Below the pieces are notes generated by a model, which made no database searches, was not told where the DNA came from, and saw only the letters and a program-made list of their open reading frames with translations. This document shows, one piece after another, positions 46,109 to 55,807 of a stretch of DNA of 64,000 bases (its first letter is position 1; every line of letters begins with the position of its first letter). Position numbers and translations under genes: made by a program. The stretch comes from JBGSUZ01 sp963677505 (GTDB taxonomy: Bacteria; Bacillota; Clostridia; Peptostreptococcales; Acidaminobacteraceae): positions 1-64,000 of the forward strand of contig CAXXWB010000057.1 in NCBI GenBank assembly GCA_963677505.2, written 5' to 3'.

Positions 46109-48604
46109 CTAGATAAATAGATTCACGTCCGCATCTTCAGCTTCGCCAAGGTAAGTAGCAACGCCGCCCAATGTAACCCCTTCAATAAGCTCGCTCTCAT
46201 GAACGCCCATAAGATCCATAGACATGTTGCAGGCAATCATGTTCACGCCATTCTTAAGTGCCATGTCGAGCAAAGTCTCTAAAGAATCTACATTTTTAGT
46301 CTTCATAATGTGGCGAATCATTTTAGGACCCATACCCATCATGTTCATTTGTGAAAGTTTTAATTTTTTGGTTCCTCTAGGAAGCATCATACCGAACATT
46401 TTGCCCATAAAGTCTTTAGGTGCGTTGACTTTGTTGTGCTTTTTAATGATGTTAAGTCCCCAGAAGGTATAGAACATGGTGACTTTTCTGCCCATAGAAG
46501 CTGCGCCGTTGGCAATAATTAAAGCTGCAATGGCTTTGTCCATATCGTCTGAGAAGACCACCATGGTTTTATTGTTTGGAATGCTTTGAATCGTCTGTTG
46601 CATTTTCTTTTCAGCGGTACCCTTCATAATGTTGGCATAGAAGCTCTTATCGGCTTTACCTGTCGCCATGAGGGTGTGACCTACTTTTTTACACCAAGTT
46701 TTAATGTCTGTAGCAAAACCAGGGTCAGTTGCTGTAATTTCAAGAATGTCGCCGTCTTCCATCAGTTCAAGGGCTTTATGCACTTGCATGATTGGACCTG
46801 GACATTGCAAACCACATGCATTTACTTTAACAACATTTCCTGTTGGTTTCAAGCTTTTATCTACAACGTCACCTGAATCCTCAAAGTTCTCGCTTGGGGC
46901 GTTACAGCAGTTTTTGTCGCTCGGATCTTCGTTTTCAGCGCCACAGTAAACATGGGAGTATGTGGTATAACCGCCGCTTAAATTTCGAACGTTTTCAAAA
47001 CCATGCTGTTTGAGAATTCTGGCACCGACGTAGCCTCTAAGACCGATCGCACAATAAAGAATAATATCTTTCTTAGGATCAAGTTCTCCAAGTCTATCTC
47101 TAAGTGAGTCTAGTGGAATGTTCACCGAGCCTTCAATGAAGCCCATATCTCTTTCAATGGGTTCTCTTACATCGACGATCGTGGTTTTTTCCTTATCAAA
47201 TCCAACCGCTTCATAGTAGTGGGCTATGCCAACTTTGCCCTTCATAATGTTCTCAGCTGTGAACGCTACCATGTTGACAGGGTCTTTAGCCGATGAATAT
47301 GGCGGTGCATAAGCCAGTTCTAAGTCCATTAAGTTTTTAACCGTAGCGCCGAATCTGAGGGCTGTAGCGATGACATCTATACGCTTATCCACGCCGTCAT
47401 AACCGACAATTTGAGAACCAAGGACTTTCCCCGTTTCTGGGTTGAAAATCAACTTAAGAGCCATTGGAATAGCACCTGGGTAGTAACCTGCATGAGATTT
47501 GGCGTGAATAATGCTGACTTGATAGTCTTTGCCGATTTCTTTGCCAAGGCGTATGAGGGTTTTTTCGTTCATCCCTGTGCTGGCAACGGTTAAGTCAAAG
47601 ACTTTCGCAATAGAGGTTCCTTGTGTGCCCACATAAGCTTCCGTGTCGCCACAGATGTTGTTGGCACAAATTCTACCTTGTTTATTGGCAGGGGCAGCCA
47701 GTGGAATCATGGTTTTGAAGCCCCCCATAAAATCGTTGACTTCGATGGCGTCTCCAATGGCGTAAATATTCGGGTCAGAGGTTTTAAGGAACTCATCTAC
47801 TACAATGCCGCCTCTTTCATTGACTGAAAGACCTGCCGCCTTAGCCAACTCTGATTGAGGGCGAATGCCGATCGATAAAATGACCATGTCCACTTCAATT
47901 TTCTTGCCACTTTGAAGGGTAATTGTCGTTACACCGTGGTTATAGTCAAAGGATTTAACCCCATCTTTAAGCAGAAGTTGAACGCCTTTTTGTCTCATAT
48001 GGCTGTGAACTTGAGTGGCCATTTCGTAGTCGATTGGCGCCATAACTTGGTCAGCCATTTCAACAACAGTTACATGAGCCCCTCTATCATAAAGGTTTTC
48101 TGCCATTTCAAGACCAATAAAGCCACCGCCGATTACTGCCGCACGTCTTGGTTTTAAATTGTCAACATAACCCTTAATGGCATCTGTATCTGGAATATTC
48201 CAAAGGCTGAAAATATTCGGGCTATCTATTCCTGGAATAGGTGGTTTGAGTGGCACTGATCCTGGTGAAAGCACTAAAACATCATAAGCTTCGTCATATT
48301 TATGTCCTGTGGCATGGTCAATGACTTGAACGGTTTTTTCTTCCTTGTTGATGGAAAGCACTTCACTCTTTACACGTACATCAATATTGAAACGGGCTTT
48401 CATCGCCTCAGGGGTTTGAACCAATAGAGCCGAACGATCTTGAATGGTTTCTCCAATGTAATAAGGAAGACCGCAGTTGGCAAAGGAAATATACTCCCCT
48501 TTTTCAAACATGACAATTTCTGCTGTCTCATCATTTCTTCTCAATCTTGCCGCTGTACTTGCACCGCCTGCAACGCCGCCAATAATAACAACTTTTTTAG
48601 CCAC
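46109..48604 (-). CDS. CoA-disulfide reductase-rhodanese-TusA-DsrE fusion
   Basis: 831 residues. Residues 1-450 form a flavin disulfide reductase: VVIIGGVAGGASTAARLRR binds FAD, and the single redox Cys is in FANCGLPYYIG, as in CoA-disulfide/persulfide reductases. A rhodanese domain follows (about 455-555) with ILYCAIGLRGY, then a TusA domain (about 590-665, NACGLQCPGPIM) and a DsrE-type domain (about 670-831). Such fusions move sulfane sulfur and reduce CoA or protein persulfides. GTG 48604 has AGGAGG nine bases upstream. It lies 95 bases after a shorter paralogue. Confidence 0.93.
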   Translation of the reverse strand: MAKKVVIIGGVAGGASTAARLRRNDETAEIVMFEKGEYISFANCGLPYYIGETIQDRSALLVQTPEAMKARFNIDVRVKSEVLSINKEEKTVQVIDHATGHKYDEAYDVLVLSPGSVPLKPPIPGIDSPNIFSLWNIPDTDAIKGYVDNLKPRRAAVIGGGFIGLEMAENLYDRGAHVTVVEMADQVMAPIDYEMATQVHSHMRQKGVQLLLKDGVKSFDYNHGVTTITLQSGKKIEVDMVILSIGIRPQSELAKAAGLSVNERGGIVVDEFLKTSDPNIYAIGDAIEVNDFMGGFKTMIPLAAPANKQGRICANNICGDTEAYVGTQGTSIAKVFDLTVASTGMNEKTLIRLGKEIGKDYQVSIIHAKSHAGYYPGAIPMALKLIFNPETGKVLGSQIVGYDGVDKRIDVIATALRFGATVKNLMDLELAYAPPYSSAKDPVNMVAFTAENIMKGKVGIAHYYEAVGFDKEKTTIVDVREPIERDMGFIEGSVNIPLDSLRDRLGELDPKKDIILYCAIGLRGYVGARILKQHGFENVRNLSGGYTTYSHVYCGAENEDPSDKNCCNAPSENFEDSGDVVDKSLKPTGNVVKVNACGLQCPGPIMQVHKALELMEDGDILEITATDPGFATDIKTWCKKVGHTLMATGKADKSFYANIMKGTAEKKMQQTIQSIPNNKTMVVFSDDMDKAIAALIIANGAASMGRKVTMFYTFWGLNIIKKHNKVNAPKDFMGKMFGMMLPRGTKKLKLSQMNMMGMGPKMIRHIMKTKNVDSLETLLDMALKNGVNMIACNMSMDLMGVHESELIEGVTLGGVATYLGEAEDADVNLFI

Positions 48605-48666
48605 TTTATATTCCTCCTAAATTTTCCTGTGAGTTTGTTAATATTTCTCCAAATATAGCTGTGCTT

Positions 48667-48690
48667 AAGGCTCTCCCGAAAGAGAGCCTT
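48667..48690. terminator. Stem-loop between the two disulfide reductase genes
   Basis: AAGGCTCTC and GAGAGCCTT pair around CCGAAA. The T-rich tail is on the plus-strand side, so for the minus-strand operon it would be a weak attenuator or processing site rather than a full terminator. Confidence 0.5.
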
Positions 48691-48699
48691 CCTTTTTAA

Positions 48700-50461
48700 T
48701 TATTTGGTATGAATGGGTTCACCTGATTCAGAGAATTCCTCTTCATAAGGAATACCTTGACAGTTGACACAGTTTAAGTCGCTAGAATTTTTAGAACCTT
48801 CATAAACGGCTGCGTAAGTGGTGTACCCACCGCTAAGATTTTTCACCTTGTCAAAGCCATTTTCTTTGAGAATTCTGGCTGCAATATAGCCTCTGAGACC
48901 AATCGCACAATACACAATAATGTTCTTATTCTTGTCTATTTCTCCAAGTCTATCTCTCAACTCGTTAACAGGTATTAGAATTGCCCCTGGAACAGCGCCT
49001 CTCTCATTTTCCTCTAAATCTCTGACGTCAATTAAAGTTGTCTTTTCAAGATCTAAATTAAACGCTTCATAGTATTGCGCCACACCAACTTTGTCGAGCA
49101 TAATATTCTCTGCGGCAAAAGCCGCCATGTTAATTGGGTCTTTAGCCGATGAATACGGTGGTGCATAGGCAAGTTCTAAATCCATTAAATCTTCTACCGT
49201 ACCGCCATATCGAATAGCCGTGGCGAGGACGTCAATGCGCTTATCTACGCCGCTGTGACCTACAATTTGTCCGCCAAAGACTTTTCCAGTCTCAGGGTCG
49301 AAGATCAATTTAATGGCCATCATGGTTGATCCTGGGTAGTAGCCTGCATGGGATTTTGAATGAATAATGCTCACTTGATAATCTTTGCCAATTTCTTTGC
49401 CTTGACGCTTAAGGGTTTTTTTCATTTGTTCCTGTGCTGGCTACAGTCATGTCAAATACTTTGGCAATCGATGTCCCTTGAACCCCTCTGTATTTTTCTT
49501 TTCTGCCACAAATGTTATTGGCAACAATTCTGCCTTGTTTGTTGGCAGGTCCTGCAAGAGGGACCATGGTTTTATTACCCGTCATGAAGTCAGTTACTTC
49601 CGCCGCATCGCCAAGGGCATAAATACTTGGGTCAGAGGTTTTGAGGTATTCATCTACCACAATGCCCCCTCTTTCGTTAACCAGAAGTCCAGCTGCTTTA
49701 GCCAATTCTGATTGCGGTCTGATCCCAATGGACAACATCACAATGTCTGCCTCTACTTGTTTGCCGCTTTGAAGGGTGATTGTGGTCACGCCCTCTTTAT
49801 ATTCAAAAGATTTTACCCCGTCTTGGAGGTAAAGCTGTACGTCTTTGTTTCTCATATGATTGTGAATGATGCTGGCCATTTCAAAGTCGATTGGCGCCAT
49901 CACTTGATCCATCATTTCAATAACCGATACTTCCATACCGAGGTCGTGGAAGTTCTCCGCCATTTCAAGTCCGATAAATCCGCCGCCGATAACCGCTGCT
50001 CTTCTAGGCTTTGTATTGTCTACATGACCCTTTACCGCGTCTGTGTCGGGAATGTTCCAAAGGCTGAAAATATTTGGGCTGTCAATGCCTGGAATGGGTG
50101 GCTTAAGAGGTACTGAACCTGGAGAAAGGACTAACACATCGTAACTTTCTTCATAGGTTTCACCGCTGGCGTGGTTTTTAACCGTTACGGTTTTAGCCCC
50201 TTTGTCGATGGCAACCACTTCACTTTGAATGCGAATGTCTAAATTGAAACGATCTTTCATGGCTTTAGGGGTTTGAACCAAAAGAGAGTTTCTTTCTTCA
50301 ATGCTTCCCCCAATGTAGTAAGGCAGTCCGCAATTGGCGAAAGAAATGTACTCGCCTCTTTCAAACATAATGATTTCTGCTGATTCGTCATTTCTTCTCA
50401 ATCTTGCTGCTGTACTAGCGCCACCTGCAACGCCGCCTACAATCAATACTTTTTGACCCAT
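48700..50461 (-). CDS. CoA-disulfide reductase-rhodanese protein; one frameshift
   Basis: About 586 residues when repaired, and a clear paralogue of the next gene without TusA and DsrE. The FAD site VLIVGGVAGGASTAARLRR, the redox Cys in FANCGLPYYIG and the rhodanese VYCAIGLRGYIAARI are present. The frame ends early at NEKNP; removing one base from the run of seven Ts at about 49416-49422 gives NEKTLKRQGKEIGKDYQVS, matching the paralogue. The C-terminal tail has an added CVNC motif. ATG 50461 follows GGAGG. First gene of the operon, behind a CsoR-type operator. Confidence 0.88.
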
Positions 50462-50568
50462 TTGAGATTCCTCCATTTTTGGACATTTTGTCCTGCATTT
50501 ATATTTGTCATTATTTTAATAAAGAATTGCGTTTTAATACCTTAGTAAAGATCAATTTTTCAACACCC

Positions 50569-50586
50569 CCTACCCCTAGGGGTAGG
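50569..50586. promoter_or_regulatory. CsoR/CstR-type operator
   Basis: CCTACCCCTAGGGGTAGG is a perfect 18-base palindrome with the TACCCC-GGGGTA core of CsoR-family operators. It lies just downstream of the promoter at 50599-50627, so the CstR-like repressor encoded in the same operon is the natural ligand. Confidence 0.8.
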
Positions 50587-50598
50587 TCCTGTATCCTC

Positions 50599-50627
50599 AA
50601 TATAACTTATACCCAAATGATTGTCAA
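50599..50627 (-). promoter_or_regulatory. Promoter of the persulfide operon
   Basis: Consensus TTGACA (50622-50627), 17 bases and TATATT (50599-50604) on the minus strand. Confidence 0.8.
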
Positions 50628-50680
50628 TCTATTCTCAAGCTTTTTATTTAAATAGATTTAACTTTTTGGGCCTAAGAACC

Positions 50681-50714
50681 CCTTAGAGGGTTTAAAATTT
50701 TAAACCCTCTAAGG
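50681..50714. repeat. Perfect 34-base palindrome
   Basis: CCTTAGAGGGTTTAAAA is followed immediately by its exact reverse complement. It lies between the ABC-operon terminator and the persulfide promoter. As RNA it forms a hairpin without a proper loop. It may be a second terminator or a binding site. Confidence 0.7.
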
Positions 50715-50726
50715 CTTGCTACTGGC

Positions 50727-50767
50727 AAAAAAACTGTTGCGCTTCTATATTTCTAGATTCGCAACAG
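50727..50767 (-). terminator. Terminator of the ABC exporter operon
   Basis: On the minus strand CTGTTGCG and CGCAACAG pair around 18 bases and run into seven Ts, about 35 bases after the stop. Confidence 0.85.
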
Positions 50768-50800
50768 CTCCCATTTACCTTTTTCTATTCACGTTACCCC

Positions 50801-52585
50801 TTAAGCTTCCTGATACTGAAGGCGGTACAAATCATAATACAAACCGCCCTTTTGAATAAGGGCTTCATGTGTGCCTATTTCCCTTATTTCACCCTTATGA
50901 AGTACCACTATCTTGTCTGCATCCTTTATAGTAGAAAGCCTGTGAGCAATAATAATAGTGGTGCGATTCTGAGTCAATTTACCGATGGCGTCTTGAATCA
51001 AATGCTCCGTTTCTGTATCGATGCTAGAAGTCGCCTCATCTAATATTAAAATTTTAGGGTCATAGGCAAGGGCTCTGGCAAAGGACAATAACTGACGCTG
51101 GCCAGTCGATAGGGTTGAACCCCGTTCGTAGACAATTTCATCGTACTGATGGGGTAACTTCTCAATAAATCCGCTGGCATTGACGTACGCTGCCGTTTCT
51201 CGGATCTCCTCCTCTGAAATATGATCATCCCCTAGTGAAATATTGTCCTTAATCTGACCTGCAAACAAGAATACATCCTGAAGGACAACCCCGATTAACT
51301 GTCTCAAGTCCTTCTTTTTAAGCGTTTTGACAGAATGTTGGTCAATGAGTATATCCCCCCTTGTCAGGGGGTAAAGTCCCGAAAGAAGGCTGATAATTGT
51401 GGTCTTTCCGCTCCCTGTAGCACCGACAATTGCAACGGTTTCTCCTGCTTTTATTTCTAGGTTGATGCCCTTTAGTACAGGTTCCCCTTCCAAATATTCA
51501 AAATAGACATCTTTAAATTCAATGTCGCCTCTCACCGTGGCTTTTTCGAGGGCAACGGTGCCCGGGTCCTCATGGACATTTTCTTCTAAGAGCATGAACA
51601 CCCTTTCAGAAGAAGCCATGGCCGATTGCAAAATATTAAACTTCTCACTAAGGTCAAAAATTGGCTTGAAAAATTGATCGGTGTAATTAATAAAAGCAAA
51701 GAGAACCCCAAGTTCCACTGTCCCTTTCAATACCCCCCCGCTGGCGTACCAAATCAACAGGGTCAAGGCAAGGGTATAGAGTAAATTCATACTGGGTCTA
51801 AAAATACCAAAGACTTGAATTTCCTTCATACTGGACTTCATATGGTCCTCGTTGATCTCCGCAAACTCGTCGTAAACTTCCTCTTCTCGGTTAAAGAGTT
51901 GAATCATGCGCATGCCGCTGATGTTCTCGCTGAGTACGGCATTGATTCTGGCAATTTTAGCCTTGACCTCCCTGTGCGCTTCTCTGGCTTTGACTCTGAA
52001 CCAATAGGCCGACAAAAGTACCAAGGGAACCGTTGAAAGGGCTACTACAGTGAGTTTCCAGTTCATAGAAAGCATAATCAACAGGGTACCTAACAACATC
52101 AACACATCATTGAGTAAGTTAATCAACACATCGGTGTACATGTCGCTGATGTTCTTCATGTCATTGGTCACCCTTGTCACCAACCGTCCGACAGGGTTTT
52201 TGTCATAAAAGGACAAAGGCAATTTCAACAAGTGATCCAATAAATGGGCTCGCATGTCAAAGACCAACTTTTGGCTGACCCAGTTTAGGAGCATCATTTG
52301 GGCATAGGTGACCAAAAAACCGCCAAGGACAAGACCGAGGTAGACCAACCCTAATTTTATGATGGCCTCTTTATTTTGTGTGGGAATGTAGTCGTCTATA
52401 ACAATTTTGATTAAATAGGGCTTAATCAAGTCCACAGCCGTCACCATCAATAAAAGGACACCGCAAAGAATCAAGTATTTCATATAGGGCATGGTAAATT
52501 CTGAGAGTTTTTTTAGAATCTTTAAATCAAAGGACTTTTCCACATCTTGCTCCAAGTGGATGCCCTTTTTTTCTTCGTCTGCCAT
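50801..52585 (-). CDS. ABC exporter half-transporter, canonical subunit
   Basis: 594 residues: six membrane helices (about 30-320) and an ATPase domain with Walker A GATGSGKTT, Q loop GVVLQDVFLFAG, signature STGQRQLLSFARA (LSGGQ variant) and Walker B ILILDEATSSID with the catalytic Glu. With the upstream subunit it forms a heterodimeric exporter like BmrC/BmrD, usually exporting drugs or lipids. The two genes are two bases apart. Confidence 0.9.
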   Translation of the reverse strand: MADEEKKGIHLEQDVEKSFDLKILKKLSEFTMPYMKYLILCGVLLLMVTAVDLIKPYLIKIVIDDYIPTQNKEAIIKLGLVYLGLVLGGFLVTYAQMMLLNWVSQKLVFDMRAHLLDHLLKLPLSFYDKNPVGRLVTRVTNDMKNISDMYTDVLINLLNDVLMLLGTLLIMLSMNWKLTVVALSTVPLVLLSAYWFRVKAREAHREVKAKIARINAVLSENISGMRMIQLFNREEEVYDEFAEINEDHMKSSMKEIQVFGIFRPSMNLLYTLALTLLIWYASGGVLKGTVELGVLFAFINYTDQFFKPIFDLSEKFNILQSAMASSERVFMLLEENVHEDPGTVALEKATVRGDIEFKDVYFEYLEGEPVLKGINLEIKAGETVAIVGATGSGKTTIISLLSGLYPLTRGDILIDQHSVKTLKKKDLRQLIGVVLQDVFLFAGQIKDNISLGDDHISEEEIRETAAYVNASGFIEKLPHQYDEIVYERGSTLSTGQRQLLSFARALAYDPKILILDEATSSIDTETEHLIQDAIGKLTQNRTTIIIAHRLSTIKDADKIVVLHKGEIREIGTHEALIQKGGLYYDLYRLQYQEA

Positions 52586-52587
52586 GG

Positions 52588-54327
52588 CTATTCCTCCGCA
52601 ATCTTTTCTTCTAATTGCTGATGTTCAAATATTTGCTGGTACAGCCCTCCAGCCTTTATCAATGCTTCATGCCCTCCCATTTCAGCTATTTTTCCTTGGT
52701 CTAAAACGTAAATCATGTCGCAGTCCTTAATGGCCGATATTCTATGGGCTATGATAATAGCTGTACGGCTTTTAAGCGCCTCTCGTAAGTGCCTTAAAAT
52801 AGACTCCTCTGTCTTCGTGTCCACGGCGGATAGAGCGTCGTCAAAAATGACTACTTCAGACTGCCTTAAAAGGGCTCTCGCAATGCCAATGCGCTGTTTT
52901 TGTCCACCTGACAAGTTAACCCCTCTCTCTCCCAGAAGGGTGTCGTATCCATCTGAGAAATCTAAAATTTCTTGATGGACATTGGCAATTTCAGCGACTT
53001 GCTGTATGGTTCTAAAATCTCTGTCTTTTTCAAAGAAACGTATATTTTCTTCAATATTTCTGGAAAACAAGAAGTTGTCTTGAGGCACTACCCCAAAATG
53101 GTTTTTAATCGCCTCGTGGGTCAGGCTGTTGATTTCTTTTCCTTCTAAGTAAATCATCCCATCGGAGACGGCCCAACCCTTGATCATCAAATTTACCAAG
53201 GTCGACTTTCCTGAGCCTGTTTTTCCAATCATGCCTATCTTTTGGCCTCTTTCAATGCGCATATTGATATTTTCTAAAATCATTCTATCTGTATCAGGGT
53301 ATTTAAAACTCAAGTTCCTCAGCTCAATCACCGCACCACTTCCAGCCTTAATCGTTTCTCCCCCATAAAGTACGTCGGGTTCAATATCTAAAAATTCATT
53401 AATCCTTTTTAAAGAGGCATTGCCACGCTCCATAACGTTAACAACCCATCCGAAAGCCATCATCGGCCATGCCAAAGTCCCTACATAAGAAATAAATGCA
53501 ACGAACATCCCCAAGGTTATTTTGCCTTCTACCACCATATTGCCACCAAAAATTAAGGTGAGAATCAAACTGATGGCTGAAATCGTCTTCACTAAGGGGT
53601 GGACAATCCCCCACATTTTAACCAATCTCATATTCTCGTCAAAATTCTCTTGGTTGGTCTTTTCAAAACGTTTTCGGTGATCTGCTTCTCGGGTGTAAGT
53701 CTTAATGATTCGCACCCCTGAAAAAGACTCCTGTACCTGATCGGTCATATGGGAAAAAGCTTCTTGAACCCGCTTAAAATATTTTCGGACCAGTCTGCCG
53801 CCAAAACCTACTAAAATGGCAATAAGAGGCATGGGCATGACGGCAATCAAGGTCAGCTTCGGGTCGATGTTCACCATCATCATCACAAGGGTCATGACGG
53901 ACATAAATCCTGCATCCACCAACATAACCAATCCAATGCCCATTGCGCCCCCCACTGCGGTGACATCATTGGTTGCCAAGGCCATAATATCCCCCACCTT
54001 ATGCTTGCTAAAATACTCCCAACTCAAGGCTTCCAAATGTTTAAAAATTTTATTGCGAATCCAATACTCAGCTTTTCGGCTAGTGCCATTAATTAAAATA
54101 CGCCACCAGTACCTGCCAATTGCCACAATGACCGCAATTCCAAATATGTAAAACATATAACGGTAAATTTCTATTTTTGTGATGGCTCCGCTGGCCAATC
54201 CATCGGTCAACTGGCCAATCACTTTAGGGGTGATTAACTGAAATGCATCAATGGTAATTAACACCAACAAGCCCATCCCTGTAGCTTTCCAATGTTCCTT
54301 AAGAAAAGAACCAATATGCTTAAACAT
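52588..54327 (-). CDS. ABC exporter half-transporter, degenerate-site subunit
   Basis: About 579 residues. Six membrane helices, then Walker A GKTGSGKST, a canonical signature LSGGQKQRIGIARALL and Walker B VVIFDDALSAVD, in which the catalytic Glu is Asp. That change makes one composite ATP site weak, a hallmark of heterodimeric BmrC/TM287-type exporters. ATG 54327 has GGAGGTG six bases upstream; the longer frame to 54348 covers that site. First gene of the exporter operon. Confidence 0.9.
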   Translation of the reverse strand: MFKHIGSFLKEHWKATGMGLLVLITIDAFQLITPKVIGQLTDGLASGAITKIEIYRYMFYIFGIAVIVAIGRYWWRILINGTSRKAEYWIRNKIFKHLEALSWEYFSKHKVGDIMALATNDVTAVGGAMGIGLVMLVDAGFMSVMTLVMMMVNIDPKLTLIAVMPMPLIAILVGFGGRLVRKYFKRVQEAFSHMTDQVQESFSGVRIIKTYTREADHRKRFEKTNQENFDENMRLVKMWGIVHPLVKTISAISLILTLIFGGNMVVEGKITLGMFVAFISYVGTLAWPMMAFGWVVNVMERGNASLKRINEFLDIEPDVLYGGETIKAGSGAVIELRNLSFKYPDTDRMILENINMRIERGQKIGMIGKTGSGKSTLVNLMIKGWAVSDGMIYLEGKEINSLTHEAIKNHFGVVPQDNFLFSRNIEENIRFFEKDRDFRTIQQVAEIANVHQEILDFSDGYDTLLGERGVNLSGGQKQRIGIARALLRQSEVVIFDDALSAVDTKTEESILRHLREALKSRTAIIIAHRISAIKDCDMIYVLDQGKIAEMGGHEALIKAGGLYQQIFEHQQLEEKIAEE

Positions 54328-54414
54328 CTGCACCTCCATTTGTCTCATATTTCTGATTATTTCATTTTAGCATAAGAAATTGCACTGTGGGTTACACTTT
54401 GGTACCGCAAACTA

Positions 54415-54428
54415 ATACAAATTTGTAT
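54415..54428. promoter_or_regulatory. Operator-like palindrome between divergent genes
   Basis: ATACAAATTTGTAT is a perfect 14-base palindrome in the 292-base gap between the ABC operon and the double-cubane gene. A C-rich run followed by TTATAG near 54476-54490 also lies here. No matching regulator gene is adjacent. Confidence 0.45.
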
Positions 54429-54564
54429 CTTTTAAGGCAACCGTATTCCATAACTTTAGTCGGATATAAAGTTTTATACCCCCCCTTATAGAATTTTCCT
54501 ATGGCTATTGTCTCTAAATAGAGTTGTTTCAATACTTTACAATTGGTAAGCTAAATTTATGGAA

Positions 54565-54590
54565 ACTGGTATCGCCATTGTAATACCAGT
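54565..54590. repeat. Inverted repeat before the double-cubane gene
   Basis: Perfect eight-base arms ACTGGTAT and ATACCAGT with a ten-base spacer end 15 bases before the ribosome binding site, so it lies in the leader or acts as an operator. Confidence 0.5.
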
Positions 54591-54619
54591 AAAACTTAAA
54601 ATTCAGGGAGGTTCCAACT

Positions 54620-55762
54620 ATGAGACCAGCCATTATGGAAGAAGTTGACGCACTAAGAGGGGTCAACTCCATCAAAGTTAAAGAAGCAAAAGAAGCCAAT
54701 CAAAAAGTTGTCGGTATGTACTGTGTCTTCTCACCATCTGAAATTGCTCTTGCTGCAGGTGCTATTCCTGTAACCCTTTGTGGCACTTCGCCTGCACCTA
54801 TTGAAGCTGCTGAGAAAGAACTACCAAGAAACCTTTGTCCCCTTATAAAATCAAGCTACGGTTTTGCTGTAACCGATAAATGTCCTTACTTCTCATTCTC
54901 TGATGTCCTTTTAGCAGAAACTACTTGCGACGGTAAAAAGAAAATGTATGAATTGATGGGCAAACTTAAACCAATGCACCTTATGAACTTGCCTCAAACG
55001 GCTTCCGCAGATGAATCTTTACCCCTTTGGGAAGCTGAAATGATTCGCTTTAAAACCTTCCTTGAACAACAGTTCAACGTTGAAATTACAGATGAAAAAT
55101 TAAGCGATGCCATTAAACTTATGAACAGAGAAAGAGATGTCATGAAACGCCTTCACAAACTTAACGCTCACAAACCTGCTCCAATGACAGGGGTGGACAT
55201 GATGATGGCTCAATGGCTCAAAGGCTTTAACATTGATAAAGAAGCTGGCATCAATTTAATCGAACGGGTTATTAAAACTTATGAAGACCAAATGGCTCAA
55301 GGTATTTTTGCCTTTGACGAAAAAGCGCCTAGAATCCTTTTGACAGGTTGTCCTGTCGGTTTCGGTTCAGAAAAACTTCTTAAAATCATTGAAGAATCTG
55401 GCGGCAGTATTGTTGCTCTTGAAAATTGTACTGGCTATAAAGGTTTAGATGTAATGGTTGACGAAACCAAAGCGCCAATCCAAGCTTTAGCTGAAAAATA
55501 CTTATCGACACCTTGTTCATGTATGACCAACAACAATGGCAGACTAGACTTAATCAAGCGTTTGTCTGAAGAATATCATGTAGATGCCGTTGTAGACTTA
55601 ACTTGGCAAGCTTGTCACACCTACAACATTGAATCTTTCACCGTTAAACAATTTGTCAAAGAAGAATTGGGACTTCCATTTATGCAAGTGGAAACAGACT
55701 ACTCAGATTCTGACCTAGGTCAAATTAAAACAAGAGTAGAGGCTTTCTTAGAAACCCTTTAA
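54620..55762 (+). CDS. Double-cubane cluster protein (HgdB/FldC-like, YjiM type)
   Basis: 380 residues in one chain, not the two-subunit dehydratase arrangement. It belongs to the 2-hydroxyacyl-CoA dehydratase family; Cys residues in MYCVFSP, NLCPLIKSSYG, TTCDGKK, LENCTGY and PCSCM could ligate Fe-S clusters. A single such gene directly followed by an activator ATPase is the layout of DCCP (Carboxydothermus), which carries a [Fe8S9] cluster and reduces small molecules, and of E. coli yjiM-yjiL. The substrate here is unknown. GGGAGG lies upstream of ATG 54620. Confidence 0.85.
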   Translation: MRPAIMEEVDALRGVNSIKVKEAKEANQKVVGMYCVFSPSEIALAAGAIPVTLCGTSPAPIEAAEKELPRNLCPLIKSSYGFAVTDKCPYFSFSDVLLAETTCDGKKKMYELMGKLKPMHLMNLPQTASADESLPLWEAEMIRFKTFLEQQFNVEITDEKLSDAIKLMNRERDVMKRLHKLNAHKPAPMTGVDMMMAQWLKGFNIDKEAGINLIERVIKTYEDQMAQGIFAFDEKAPRILLTGCPVGFGSEKLLKIIEESGGSIVALENCTGYKGLDVMVDETKAPIQALAEKYLSTPCSCMTNNNGRLDLIKRLSEEYHVDAVVDLTWQACHTYNIESFTVKQFVKEELGLPFMQVETDYSDSDLGQIKTRVEAFLETL

Positions 55763-55807
55763 TCCCAATGAGTGCCGAAAAGCATTTAGCCAGATTTAGG
55801 AGAATTT

